Shown piece after piece: positions 22,414-34,518 of a stretch of DNA of 64,000 bases. Numbering within the stretch: position 1 is the stretch's first letter; each line of letters opens with the position of its first letter. The notes under the pieces are model-generated. The model did not search any database, was not told where the DNA came from, and worked only from the letters and a program-made list of their open reading frames with translations. The position numbers were made by a program, and so were the translations under genes. Source of the stretch: Gaeumannomyces sp. JS-464 (taxonomy: Eukaryota; Ascomycota; Sordariomycetes; Magnaporthales; Magnaporthaceae); contig NGZR01000001.1 of the NCBI GenBank assembly GCA_002197995.1, positions 3,162,001 to 3,226,000 of the forward strand, read 5' to 3'.

Positions 22414-24453
22414 ATGTCGACAATCGACGTGGAGGCGTTGCTGGAGAACGCCGCGGCGAATGCCGATAGCCCCAGGAGCGCGACCGTGCTGGGTGATAAC
22501 AACACCAATGGCGACAGTCATCACCGCCACTCGAATGGCAGCCGCAGCGAGCGCGGCGATAGGAGCGAGCGCCGCGATGACCGCGACTCGTCGCGCGACC
22601 GCCGCCGCCGTAGCGACCGGCGTGACGACCGCGACCGCGACGGTGGACGTAGTGGCAGCTACACCCCGCGCAGCGGTGACGACGACCGCACCCCGCGCAG
22701 CGACGCAGGCAGCCACAGGAGCGGCCGCCGCCGAAGCCACAGCCGCGACCGCGGTGGTCGACGCTCGCGCCGCAACCGAGGTGGCGATGGCGACTTCTAC
22801 CGCGGCGGACGTGGCGGCGGTGGTGGAGATCGCCGCGACAAAGCCGATCGGTCCCGCTCGAGATCGCCGAATCGATACTACCGACCCCGCGACAGCAGAC
22901 GCGATCGTGACGACGACTATCATGGTGGCCGAGGTTCCAGGCGTGGTGGCGACTATGGCAATGACCGACGTGGTCGACGTGCGGGTAGCCGCAGCCGAGA
23001 TGGATCGCCGACCCAGCTGACAGAGGATGAGCGGGATAGGCGCACTGTCTTCGTGCAGCAGCTCGCTGCCAGGCTCAGGACCAAGGAGCTTCATGAGTTC
23101 TTCGAGCAGGCCGGCCCCGTCGCCGCCGCTCAGATCGTCAAGGACCGCGTCAGCAACAGGTCCAAGGGGTACGCGATGACCTTCATTTTCTTCGCCCTTA
23201 TTCACCACATGGAAACATGCAGCGCCTGTTCTCACTAAACAAAAGTAATTGCTAACATTTTCTTTCTCGCAGTGTTGGATACGTGGAGTTCAAGAGCGAG
23301 GAGTCCCTTGCTGCTGCGCTTCAACTTACTGGCAAGAAGCTCGCAGGTATCCCAGTCATCGTGCAACCGACGGAGGCGGAGAAGAACAGGCAGGTCCGCA
23401 CGACGGAAAACAACAATGCCAACGGGGCTCAACAGAACTCGGTTCTCTTCCATCGCCTGTACGTCGGCAACATCCACTTCAGCATCACCGAGCCCGACCT
23501 CAGGACCGTCTTTGGGCCCTTCGGCGAACTGCGGTTCGTCCAGCTGCAGAAGGATGATAACGGCCGAAGCCGGGGCTACGGATTTGTCGAGTGAGTCTGC
23601 CCACCTTGCGTTGCTCCTTCACTATTCTCCGTCCAGGCTGACCCTTCTAGGTACAATGATCCGGCCAATGCACGTGAGGCTCTCGAGAAGATGAATGGAT
23701 TCGACCTGGCTGGTCGTCCCATCCGCGTCGGCCTTGGAAACGATAAGTTCACCCCAGAATCCACCGCCAATATTATGCAGCGGTACCCGGGCCAGAACGG
23801 ACAACACCAAGCATCAGGCTACTCAGGTCGTAACGCCCAAGCCAACGGACCCCAGTCCTCGAACTTCGACCGTGCCGGCGGTCGCGACAGTGATAAGGGC
23901 GGTGGCGCCAGCGCCCTTGACGACACGGATGTCGCGGGCGTGAACTTTAACAGCTATAGCCGCGATGCCCTCATGCGCAAGCTGGCGAGAACTGACGAAG
24001 CATCGACCGCGCCGCCCGAGCGACAGCAGATCCTCAAGCCCAGGACAGAGACGAAGCCCCTGCCGGTCAACGTGAACATGGCGAGCCGGTGTGTTCTGCT
24101 CAAGAACATGTTCGATCCTGCCAAGTACGTTTGCCCGCCTCCCTACCTACCACCTTACGAACACCACATGCTAACCAGCTATCACCACTTCCAGGGAGAC
24201 GGGTGAAGACTGGATTAAGGAACTCGAGGACGAGGTCCGCGAAGAGGCTGAGGAGAAGTATGGGCACGTGGTGCACATATCCCTTGACCCCAACTCGAAC
24301 GGAGACATCTATCTCAAATTCGACAAGGTGCAGGGCGGCGAGAACGCCATCAAGGGCCTGAACGGCCGCTACTTCGGCGGAAATATAATCACCGCCTCAC
24401 CTGTTGTGGACGCCGTCTACAGCAGCCTGTTTGCCCGCACAAAGGCCATCTAA
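22414..24453 (+). CDS. CC1/RBM39-type splicing factor: RS domain, two RRMs and a C-terminal UHM
   Basis: Four exons (22414-23168, 23273-23590, 23651-24124, 24195-24453), 601 residues; all donors are GTACG or GTGAG type. Residues ~40-200 are a low-complexity Arg/Asp/Ser/Gly region typical of SR-related proteins. RRM1 (~210-290) has RNP2 VFVQQL and RNP1 SKGVGYVEF. RRM2 (~313-388) has RNP2 LYVGNI and RNP1 RGYGFVEY. The third RRM-like domain (~500-601) has a long helix ([15 protein letters not shown]) and a GRYFGG motif, i.e. the R-x-F of a U2AF-homology motif that binds U2AF/SF1/SF3b-type ligand peptides. Family members (human RBM39, fission yeast Rsd1) act in 3' splice-site selection and branch-site recognition. 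The reading is continuous through all junctions, so no sequence error is suspected. Confidence 0.93.
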
Positions 24454-25972
24454 GACAAGACTAATATCGGCAATAGCAGGGCAGCTATAGGGCTCTTCGT
24501 CCATGGTATGCTCTCGCTCGGTCTGGCTACCCCGCGTCCGGCTCCGTTTGTTCACACTCGCGTTCAGCAGTACCGGAACCTCGAGTCTTGGGCCACGAGC
24601 CTGTACGCGGAAACTCTGCCCGACCTCTCGCCTGGGCCTGTATCTCACCTTGTCCTCCCTCCGGAGACGGACCACTCTTCGCGCTTTCTCGACTCACGAT
24701 TCTACGGCCACGACTCCATCTCTCCCCCTTTTGCCCCCAATACCCCATCAGCAGGACACGTTCCTAGGCTACTTTGTCACAGATTTCGATCCCACTCTCA
24801 CGCGCCGTCCAGCGTCCACTGGAACCCGCCAGGTCCGGCTCTTCCGACCGCTCCGCCGAATGACTCGAACAATGCCGGATCTCTGGCTCAGTATCTCAAA
24901 GCCCCCAGTTGCTGCTTCCTCACTAGGACACTCGAGCTGTCTGGCGGCTGAAGAGACCCCGAACCCGCCGCCGAGGTTCCAATACTGATACTTGGCACTT
25001 AGGCACATGAAATAGTTCTTGTCCCCGCTTGGAATGGAGGCCTGCTTCTTCTCGTTATTCGTTGTCTTCCTTCACTTACCCTCTTCGTAATCGGCGCGTG
25101 CATTCGGTAGGCGCTGGGATTCTGTTTATTCTTTTGTTGATTATCTTGTTAGATGCCAATAGAAAGGAAACGCCTTGTGCACATCTGGTGACACGGCCGA
25201 GAACGTGGAACTAGGCTTTCTGTTCGCGTCCGTTATCCAGGGAAGTCACATCAGCAAACCTTGCTGGTGACCATTTCCGCTCCTATTTGATTTGTTGATG
25301 AATTCCACAAGCCAAGCGGTTGTGGTCTTGAGAACCGTGGTCCCGAGCAAGTTGTTCTGATCAGTGATTGCGCACATGCCTGCAAGGGTTGCTATCCCCG
25401 GCAGGCATGGTTCTGGTTTCCACCTCTCGCTGGACCTACTGCACCATCGTGTTGTTGATAGCTTCGTTGCAGTGGGGGCACATGGTCTGCTATAATGGCT
25501 GGTGTTGGTAGTGGTGACATCAGAGTGTCTCTGTTGTACCCCTCGGGTTTTAAAGAACCCCGTCCTGGCAACTCCACGATCTGGTGGCAGTCTGATTGAG
25601 GTGCTGCTAAGATGTGAGGTGAGGGTGAGGCCAGACTGAGACTACGTCTGCCTCTGTTGCTATTGTCTGGTAAAGCGGGCGGCACGCATCTTTCTCCCCA
25701 GCTCAAACTCGTCAGGCCAGACCCTAAACTCTTCCCCAACACCACAAACCGTTATCAAACTCGCCACTTTGATTGCCATCCCTCGAGATCTTTTTCTTCT
25801 CGCACAACCTTGTTGTTCTTGCCAGCTAGTGTTCTTCTGTGTTCATTTTTTTTTTTTTTTTTTTTTTCATTTTTTTTTTTTTTTTTTCATATCCCTACTT
25901 GAGCCCTATCCAGGCTGGCTATCATCGTTTCTTCCTCCATCCGATCAACCCCAGATCGATGGGAAGCACGCC
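24454..25972. other. Intergenic with twin poly-T tract
   Basis: Frames of 140-160 codons just after 24500 are uniformly Ser/Thr/Pro-rich chance frames in the 3' flank. The last 130 bp before the next start hold the T22/T18 tracts. No gene seen. Confidence 0.6.
25846..25887 (+). repeat. Twin poly-T tract T22-CA-T18
   Basis: T22 at 25846-25867, then CA, then T18 at 25870-25887, about 85 bp upstream of the start at 25973. Pyrimidine tracts near fungal transcription starts are common, but this length is unusual, and exact lengths are unreliable given the homopolymer problems elsewhere in the window. Confidence 0.8.
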
Positions 25973-28900
25973 ATGAGCAGCGAGGACGACTTTGACTCTT
26001 CGCAGTCGCCCGGTGGCGGCGCCTCTCTCTTAAATAGCACGCCCATCACGACGCATAGCGGCAGAAACATCAACGTCGACCAGGACGTAGAGCAGGACGA
26101 GGCGGAGCGCACGAGTCCTCCGCCGCCCGTCCCTGTCCTGCCACCATCGACGCCTGTTCAGCAGCTCGTTTTCAACACCGACTTCGGCGCAGACATGCCA
26201 GGCAACATGGCCGACGATGGCCAGGGAAGCGCTGGCGAGGCCACGGTGACGCGGCAAAAGGGCCCGCAGTATCAGCTCCCGCCCGCGTTCGTGCCCGCTT
26301 CTGGCTCTGGCCCTGGACCGAACGGTGGTCAGGCAGCAGCCGAGATCACGCCGCCAGAAATGTTCATTGTAAGTTGTCTCGTTCACTACCCTACCATCCC
26401 TTCTTCCATCCCACTTACCCTTACCCATGGCTAACTATTGTTCCCCACCACCGCCATCAGAAAATCCGGGCGGCCTGCGCCGAGGCGATTCCCATCTGCT
26501 TCACGCTCCAGGAGGAGCTCCAGCGCGAGGAGGGCCTGCGCGAGTACACGCAGATGACGTACTTCTCGCGCATCCGGCGCGTCGGCGACTGCCTCCTCGA
26601 CATCCGCCTCACGGCCGACATGCTCGAGGCGCGCGTCGTGCGCGACATCGTTGGCCAGGCCAACACCACGGCGGCCATCGCCGAGCAGCGCGACGCCGCC
26701 GCCGCCGAGGTCGAGAGGCTGCGCCGCCAGCTCCAGCAGATGCAGGCCGAGCTCGTCGCCGCCACGGCTGCCGCTGCCGCTTACCAGGATGGGTCCGGCC
26801 GTAGAGGACCGCGGCTTGGCGGTGGTAGTGGGATCCAGCCGCCGTCGTCGTACTCGCAGGTCATTGGCGATCTGAGGCGGCGTCCCGACCAGCCGGATGT
26901 TCCGGCCAGCTATGTAAGTCAACTGTTTCTATTCTGCTCATCCCATCCTACTTTCTTTTTGCCCGGATACTCTTCGTCACAACTCTCAACCGTCGTTGCT
27001 GACTCGTGTGTTTACTATCCTTCTTTAGAGCATGCACCGCTACAGCTCGACCAACAGCCGCAACCACTCTTCCAGGCTCGGCAACGCCTCCCTGCGAGGC
27101 AGCGCCTCCCGTGGCGGCCGGGGCTATTACAGCGCTTCGCGTGGCGGCTACGTCCGCTTCACCGGCGACCACTCGGGCTACCGCACCTCCTCAAGCGTGC
27201 CGTACCGCCACAGCCAGGCCGGCGGCGGCGGCAGCGGCTTCCTCCCGGGGGCCAACAGCGGAAGCAGCAGCAGCCACCACCACAACAACAGCGGAAGCGG
27301 TGGCGTCCAGCTGCTCACGATGCAGGCCCACGTCGCCACCAGCGCCACCGAGTCCGGCCCAGAAAGCCCCTCCCGGCAGCGCAGCCGTAGCATCCAGGCG
27401 GCCCGCCGCGCTGCCGCCCTCGACGACCTGCGCTCCTCGGCCTACGGCGGTGGTGGCTCGCAGTCTTCCGCCCGCCGGCTGCAGCAGCTCCAGCACCGCA
27501 ACGTCCCCATCATCGGCCCCACACCCCGCCAGCTGGCGCAGGCCCTCGAGCGCAAGCAGCAGATGCGGGAGAACAGTTGCGGCACGCCTGGCCCGGACGC
27601 CAGCACCAGGGCCACGGTCCAGCAGCAGAAGCCGAACGATGGGCTGCCCAAGGCCACCAGTGACGGCCGGTCGGGCTACTGGGAGCCCTCGGACGGCGGC
27701 TCGCCGATCCCGCTGCTCAAGAACAACATGGACTTCCCGCGCAGCACCTCGGATCTTAAAAAGGGGAGCGGCGGGGGCGCGGGCAACGCTGGCGGTTGCA
27801 GTGCTGACAAGGGCGACTTCAGCAGCCCGTCGGGCGACTCGTCCCTTCACCCGTCCTCGTCGGCGTCCAACATCCGCCCCCGCGACCCGACACCGTTCCG
27901 TGGCCAAATCACACCACAGCTTCCCGACGAGGGAGGTGCTGGTGCCGCGCACCGCCTCCTTCTGGGGGCAACAACAGTAACGGCGGTGGTGGTAGTGGTG
28001 CCTTCCAGATGCACGGTCCGCCGCAGAACAACAACAATACGAACTACTCGTCCTCGGGACCAAGGGACCACAGCCGGGATGGTGAGAACAGTGGCCGCCA
28101 GACGACGACCTACTACAACAACAACCGGCCTGGTGGCCCCTCGCGACCCCCGCACCATAGCAGCCACGGCCAGCGCAACTACAACGGCCCCCGCAGCGGT
28201 GGAAGCAGCCGCAACTTCAGCGGCGCCCCTCCCGGCAACAACGCCATGGTGCCGCACCACGGCTCATCATCCTCGTCTCGCGGCGGCAATCACCGCCACC
28301 ACGAGCCGGAGGACGGCGGCATCTTCATGGCCGACGACGGCCTCAAGCTCGACAAGATCGGGCGCGAGTGGCGGCGCGAGCTGGAGCAGGTCTTCACCCT
28401 GTTCGCGGGCTGGGTGCGCAAGAACTGCCGCACGCCCAACCCGTCGGCCGACTCGCAGATCCCGGGGGCCTTCCCGCGGCTCTGGGCCTACATGCTGAGC
28501 GTGGCGTACCCGTCCAACCCGGACCACGCGGCCTCGCACGTGCGCTTCCTGCTCTCGGACCCGGAGATCCGGTGCTACTTCATCTGCCGGCTGCTCCTGC
28601 AGTACGTCGTCATGGACGTCTTCCGCATCGACTCGTGGCTCGGCGTCAACGACCGGTCGACGGCCCAGCTGCAGATCATCATGGGCACGCGCGACGTGCT
28701 CATCGGCAACGCGACGGGCGGCATCGGCAACAACGACGACGCGCACGTGCCGCCGCTCATGCGCATCCCGCGCCGCGACCGCCACAACCTGCAGCTCGCC
28801 CAGGCCGAGTGCGTCGCGCGCATGCTGACGGGGCCCGACTGGCCGCGCGCTTCCGCCAGATGCGCATCAACGCCTGCGTCAACCGCTTCAAGGACATTGT

Positions 28901-29219
28901 CGGCCCGCTCATGGACGAGCGCGCCAGCCGCACCGCCGCCAGCCACGACCTGTACAGCATCGCCGTCAACGCCATCGAGACGTCGGCCCGCGTGCTGAGC
29001 TCGAACCTGACCTTCTCCTTCGGCTTCTCCGACACGGGCGCAAAGTTCACCAGGCAGGCGCACCACGCCATCAACAGCTCGCGCGACGCCAGGGACCTGC
29101 AGGTCATGCAGTGGCGCATCATGTGCGTCGTCACGCCCGCCGTCACGATCCGGGACGACTCGGGCGAGGGCCCGGAGCTGCGCACTGTCGCCAAGGCAAA
29201 GGTCATGGTCATGGCTTGA
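25973..29219 (+). CDS. Large uncharacterised protein with conserved-looking C-terminal domain
   Basis: Three exons (25973-26368, 26461-26913, 27029-29219; donors all GTAAGT), about 1013 residues after correction. I do not recognise the family. Residues 1-130 are acidic and Pro-rich. Residues ~135-260 form a helical segment ending in a coiled coil (QRDAAAAEVERLRRQLQQMQ). A long Ser/Gly/Asn/His/Gln-rich disordered middle follows. The last ~310 residues look folded: it contains KIGREWRRELEQVFTLFAGW, RFLLSDPEIRCYFICRLLLQ, VFRIDSWLGVNDRS and ASHDLYSIAVNAIETSARVL. Two one-base losses are needed. One lies around 27930-27955, where the Asn/Gly-rich frame begins. The other is the G run 28830-28833, where MLTGARLAARFRQMRINACV is restored. 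No membrane segment or signal peptide is seen. Low-complexity plus folded tail suggests a regulatory or scaffold role, but that is only a guess. Confidence 0.75.
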
Positions 29220-31215
29220 GCTGTGGAGGGAGAGAGAGGGTCTCTTCTCCTGGCTTGTGTCCGACGGGAGATGTTCGACGAGAAAGCAACTCGGGCCGAG
29301 ATCCCCTTGACGACTTTTCTTGCCTTTCTAATACTTCCACGAGACTCTTGATACCACCACACGAATCTGTTCTTCTGCTGTTTTTCTGCTTTCTTCTTTC
29401 GCATCTTGTCCTTCTCCTGGGAAAGCCGACGTACCATCGGCTAGACAATGTCGCCCTTCGGAGCAAGGCTCATTTTCTATGTCTGTCCCTCAAATCTCAA
29501 TCCAGCACAGCTGACCAAGATGTCGCATTTCACTTTGCGACACCACCAGGGGCTATCGACCAGGAGCACGCAAACCAAGATCTGGGCGGCAATGGACAAA
29601 CAACCTAACTCGGCCCTCCGACGAAACAGAACATCTCCGCCTAATTTTTTCACTTCTTGCTGTTTTATTTCTCGCCATGTCTCCTTTCAATCAACTCGGC
29701 ACGGCACTCCATGGGAAACACACCTCCCAACCCCGTCCCCTGCTTCAAACTCAACGGCAAGACTGGCCAGTTCCGATGGGCGATGCGTGCGATTGGGAGG
29801 AAGGAGAATAGTTCACGATCATCTTAACTTTGTATTTGCACTTGGAGGTATCTTTGTTGTTCTTGCTATTCCCGAGGGATGAGGTGGACACTGGGGGACG
29901 ATATCTTGTTGCCGTCGCGGACCATTCGACTTTTCTTGTCGTCTTCATCAGCTTTTCTCTGCACCCTAGCGGTTTTGTATCGGCTGTCTCGACATCTGCA
30001 CGGGCCTCGGCCACCTTTTTCTCACGATGGATTTTCGGGCGTATCTCGGAGGGGTTTTTGTTAGCCTCAGTCCCATAATGCAGTTGCGGTGTGATACCAG
30101 GATGGCAGTTTGAGTTTGGTGGTCGGCGATGTTTTTGTGATTGCTAGAGTTTTTTCTTTTTTTTTTTTTTTCTTTTTTATCCTGCTTGGGGATCCCGATG
30201 CTGGACTTTGAAGCGCCTGGACAAAACGGACGCCAACTTTTGCAGAGGCAAATAGTCAAATTTCCTGACAATCGCTTGATCAAAGAGTGAAAGCACCAAG
30301 ACCTTCCGGCCCCAACCCGAAATGGCCCCACCGTCAAGGGTTGGTGGTGGTCGGGAACAAGAGCCGTCATGTTGTCAGGGAGAGGGGCTTGTTATATAGA
30401 TATTTTCCTGTCGAGGAAGAAGCTTGTCTGGAAGTTATTCATCGGTGAATACACGAGGATCACAAGTGCCGCGTGCCTTGCTTTTTTTTCCCCTCCACCA
30501 CAGACTGACTAGCACGACAAGACATCGCGCCTATATCTGCCTAAAGCAAGTACGTCATGATGAGCGCCTCTCGGCCATCTGCAGAGTCAAAGACCCAGGC
30601 CTCCCAACCTCACCCCTTGTCCCTTGTCTCCCGCCTTGACTCGGCGGCCAGGCGCGCAGCATATGTGAAGCCTCTTGCAGCCCAGCCCTATGTGCAGGAA
30701 CACTTGGGGGATCTGCACTCGCTTGGTCCATTCTCCCACGAACCCCTTGACCGGGTCAAGTCGCGCTACTGTTCGCATGGTGGGCCCTTATCTCGCCCGG
30801 GCGAGCCGTTTACACGAGGGTGCCAGGCGCCTGTATCCTTGAGACTTCGGCGGGGGCCAAGAGGCTGGCATGGCTGGCGGATCTCCAGGTCCAAGGTCCG
30901 GCTTTAGCACAGGGCAGATATATGTGTTTAGCGAGGAGAATAAAAATTACTGGAAGCAGCTGTCTATTCTATCGAGGTTGAAGTTGAGCCGTTGGTAGTC
31001 GCCACCCTTCCACATGCCTCCAGAACGCCATGTCAATCTTTCCTTGTTGAACAAGTCCTCCGTTTGGCCCCCCAATGCAGAACCCCCAAAAAAGCAGAAA
31101 GACTCCTCAGACTCCAATTCTAATGATCATCATAGAGGAAGGGTGAAAGGATTAAAAGGGAAGAGATAACAACGACAGACAAAGAAGAAAAGTCCGAGAT
31201 TATGCCCTCCACAGA
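29220..31215. other. Convergent intergenic region, no gene seen
   Basis: 2 kb between the stop of the uncharacterised gene and the stop of the VWFA gene. A T-rich tract lies at 30150-30178. Short frames lack any domain or codon bias. Confidence 0.6.
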
Positions 31216-32185
31216 CTACCTCCTGCTGTCGTAAAGCACCTGGTCGTCGAACCTCTTGACCACCGCGCCCAGCACCGTCTTGAGCACGGCCTCGGACGTC
31301 AGCACCGACACGCCCCCGTCGCTGGCGTCCCACGTGCACGTGTCGACAATGTCGCGCAGCTGGCCGCCGGCGACGAGGCCGGCCAGGTTGTCGTCGAGGT
31401 CCTCGAGGGCGCGGCGCGCGACCGGGTCGTCCCGACCTGGAAGAACTGCACGCCGACCTGGTAGAGCGGGGCGCCGGCCTGGTCGAGCTGGCGGGCGATC
31501 TTGTGCAGGACCGCCTGCACGCTCGTGGCCGGGCGGTCGGTGGGCGCGCCGTCCGTGATGACGATGAGGTTGAGCGGCTTCATGCCCGTCTCTTGGGCCC
31601 CTTGCGCGCGGCCTTGCGGCCGTACTCATCGACGTAAGGCCCCAGGATCTCGCCGATGCGCACGCCCGTGGGCGTCATGCCGGCCGGGTAGACCGTGTCG
31701 AAGACCTGCGAGACGGCCGACGCGTTCTTGACACCGTTGAACTGGGCCTTGTTGTTGAGGAAGAGGATGTCGATGCCGTCCTCGTCGTGCTGCGCGCACA
31801 CGGGCACGACCTGGTACAGCACCGTCTTGACCTCCTCCCAGCGCGTGCCCGAGGTCATGGAGCTCGAGTCGTCGATGAGGAAGATGGTGTCGAACTTGGA
31901 CAGGAAGGCGTAGGGATCGCTGCTGGACGAGATGTCCTCGCTGCTCAGCTCGAAGCCGGAGCCTGCAGTCTGCTGGCGGTAGGGCGTCAGGAACGGGCCG
32001 GGGCCCGAGTCGGCGGCGGCGGGAGCGGCGCCGCCTCCCGGGGCGGGGGGCTGGGCTGTGTATGCTGGGGGCGGCGCGTCTGGGATGCCTCCTTGTAGAC
32101 CCCGGCTGCCGGCGACCGGATTGGAGGATTTCCTCAGCGAGAGGCGGCTCCCGAGGCTTTTCAGAAAGCTCTTCTTCTCGGACAT
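31216..32185 (-). CDS. Von Willebrand factor A domain protein
   Basis: Single exon, 323 residues after correction. A basic N-terminus (MSEKKSFLKSLGSRLSLRKS) and a Pro/Ala linker precede one VWFA domain. MIDAS residues are visible: DDSSSM (DxSxS) in FDTIFLIDDSSSMTSG, the Thr in PAGMTPTGVRIG, and the Asp in LIVITDGAPTD. The domain binds Mg2+ and protein ligands; many fungi carry such small intracellular VWFA proteins of unknown role. Two one-base losses break the frame. At 31598-31601 (C run on plus) one additional base joins RKAARKGAQETGMKPLNLIV. At 31431-31433 another joins FFQVGDDPVARRALEDLDDN. Total length then becomes 972 nt, a multiple of three. The start at 32185 was preferred to the upstream Met at 32371 because the extension looks like a 5' UTR. 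Confidence 0.83.
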
Positions 32186-34518
32186 TTTCGGCCACTCCCC
32201 TGTGTTGCTGTGACAGAATGGGGTTCTAGCGGTCAAGGTGGTCATGTTCAAATCGGAGGCAGAACCCCTCTTCCTGTACTCTTGCAACGGGCGGCGGCTG
32301 TTGTCTGACGTATTCGGACGAAAGTGTCCGTGCTGACGGCTGGCGTGTAATCTGTTGATAGGCTGCGGCACGGCAGCTGCGCTTTACCTGTTTGTGAGAG
32401 GCGCTTGCTTTTTCTTAGATTGGGATAAACACGAACAACATTCCAGGCGAGATTGCTTCTTCTTTATACGCGATGCCCAGCATTTGTTTCCGGTAGACGA
32501 CAGCGCTTGCCACTCCATCCTTTCCATTACCAAGCGGCCTTCGAGAGCGCCTTGAGGCAGTGTTGGTGATTAATCCTTTTCGACATGACCCTTTGTGAAG
32601 CCAGCAGGGGTTGGACAACAGTGTGAGTCCGCGACTCAGCCCTGGCAAACCTGGTCATTCGGGACCACAAGCACAACACACAGCCCCCCACGCCAGTCAG
32701 CGGTTGTGGTGTGGCCTTGGCCCGTGCGCGTGCTCAGGCCGAATTTGTGGGGGCGGGGAGCCTGATCGGTCAGCGAGCCAAGTCTGCCTGGTTCGCCTTT
32801 GTGAGGCCTCGGAACAGCTTCGCCTCACAACCCGCACCCAACCGTCACTCCGCCACGAGGCAGTTGCCTTTTTCCATCTATCGCGCCTTTGTCCCCGGCT
32901 CGTCGCCACGCCTGGTCCCTGACGATCCGGGGCCGTCCCTGGCACCAGTTGCGCCATCGTGCATGCTTCCGGCACGCGGAAAGCGTGGGTCGAGACGCTC
33001 TTGCTTCGCGGGGGTTTTGTCCTGGAACGTGGACAGGATGATTGCCTCAGGATGTCAACCTCGGCAGGCTCCAAATGCCTTGTGCCGCAGCATTCAGCCA
33101 CCCAAGACGGATCGATCGAGTTTCAGCACATGGCCGGCCCCCGAGGTGGTTTTGTTGCCCGCTCGGGGCGAAAATAACCTCACCACATCTTACTTCGCCT
33201 TTTTCATCTTATTCCCTCCTGTTCGGAGGGCACTTTAAACAACTGGGGCTGGTCCGAGCTGTGGCTGACACGTGATGTGGCTTTCCAGTGTGGCGTATCC
33301 CAAAGGAGCGACGGGCCAATCCGAGTCTTCCCGCGACCCCACGCTTGGTTCCGCTTTTGCTGAATCGCTCACCCAGCGGCAGCTCTCGGAGGGGTTGCTG
33401 TGGTAAGCACCAGCGCGGGGTCATTTTGGCCGTTGCCCACAGCTTTGAGCAAAGATCGGCGGCGGCGACGTTTAGTTGTTCGCTTCCTCCTCGGGCGTGC
33501 CTGACATTCCAGAACCCAATTTCTTGGTATTGACGGGTAGCCTCTCGGCGCTATCTTGGTAGGGAAATATCTCTGAGTTTATGGCTGCCCCTTTTGAAGG
33601 CGTTGTTTGTTTGTTTTGATAGCAATGCATCCTGTCTTGTTACACCTACCCCTGGCTACCGATTCCACATCACAAACGCGACTGAGGTTGGGCTCACCGA
33701 CGACGTCGAGACCGCCGGCACTAGGGAGACACCCTGTTGGCGGACTACGGCCGGCTTGCTTGTGTGCTTGCGTATGCCAGGAGCCGATCTCAGGTCCTGT
33801 TTCTGTCCAACAGCGCGACTCCCAGCACCCCCCACGGGTTTCGATTTGTCGTGATGCATTGCGGTGTATGCATGACGATGGAGGCGGCGCCCATCCCGGA
33901 TCCCTGACTTGCCTCTTACTTGCTGCTTCGGCTTGACCGCCAAAGCGGAGGCGGTTGCGTGCGTACGTCAGTCGGGGAGAGGCTGCTCGGGCTGATAGAG
34001 AGCTTGAGGCACGGTGTTGTTGGGTATGGCTTGCATGCCTCCGGTTTCAATACCGTGTCTGCTTCGGTCAGGCAAAGCTGGGAAAGGCTGCGCTATTTAA
34101 GCGAAAGAGGCGCCTTCAGCTGTTCCGAGACGAACTCTTTTTTTTTTCTTGTTCCTTGGTTTTTTCTAGTGCTTGCTTTTGACCTTCAAGCTCGATTCAG
34201 ACAGCTGGGATTTTCGGTGTTATCCCCCCACCTTGGGCCTCCACGGGGGACACAGAACGGATCCGCAGCGTGTCCCGCCCTGTCAGGTCCTCGAGCCCGT
34301 CCGCCTTGCTCCCTCTCCAGTCTCGGACTTTTTTTTCTCGTCTAGCTGCAGCAGCTCCCCTAGCTCGTTCTCTGCTGTGCTTGCCGGGGGCCATTATATA
34401 AAGGCGACGCACACGCCGCCGCACCGTCGAGCACACCTAGGCGACCTGGCCTGTCCCCCATCCACCACCACACAAACCACACAAGACAAAAAGGCCGTGG
34501 AACAATTGGTTGCCCGTC
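32186..34518. other. Divergent promoter region, VWFA / aminotransferase
   Basis: 2.3 kb with no supportable gene between divergent starts. Near the right end it holds a TATA box (34396-34405) and a CT/CA-rich leader before the aminotransferase start. Confidence 0.6.
34396..34405 (+). promoter_or_regulatory. TATA box (TATATAAAGG) of the aminotransferase gene
   Basis: A near-perfect TATA element ~115 bp upstream of the start codon at 34519, followed by a C/A-rich leader. A strong TATA box usually marks inducible rather than housekeeping fungal promoters. Inferred from sequence and position. Confidence 0.6.

Noticed and set aside
24503..24988. Two overlapping plus-strand frames just after the splicing-factor stop
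   Set aside because: Both are Pro/Ser/Thr-rich, overlap each other, and lie where the 3' UTR is expected.
27006..28063. Long alternative frames (plus 324 codons, minus 290 codons) over the 26-kb gene
   Set aside because: They overlap the Ser/Gly/Asn-rich region of the real frame and lack any conserved motif; one ends exactly where the true frame is restored.
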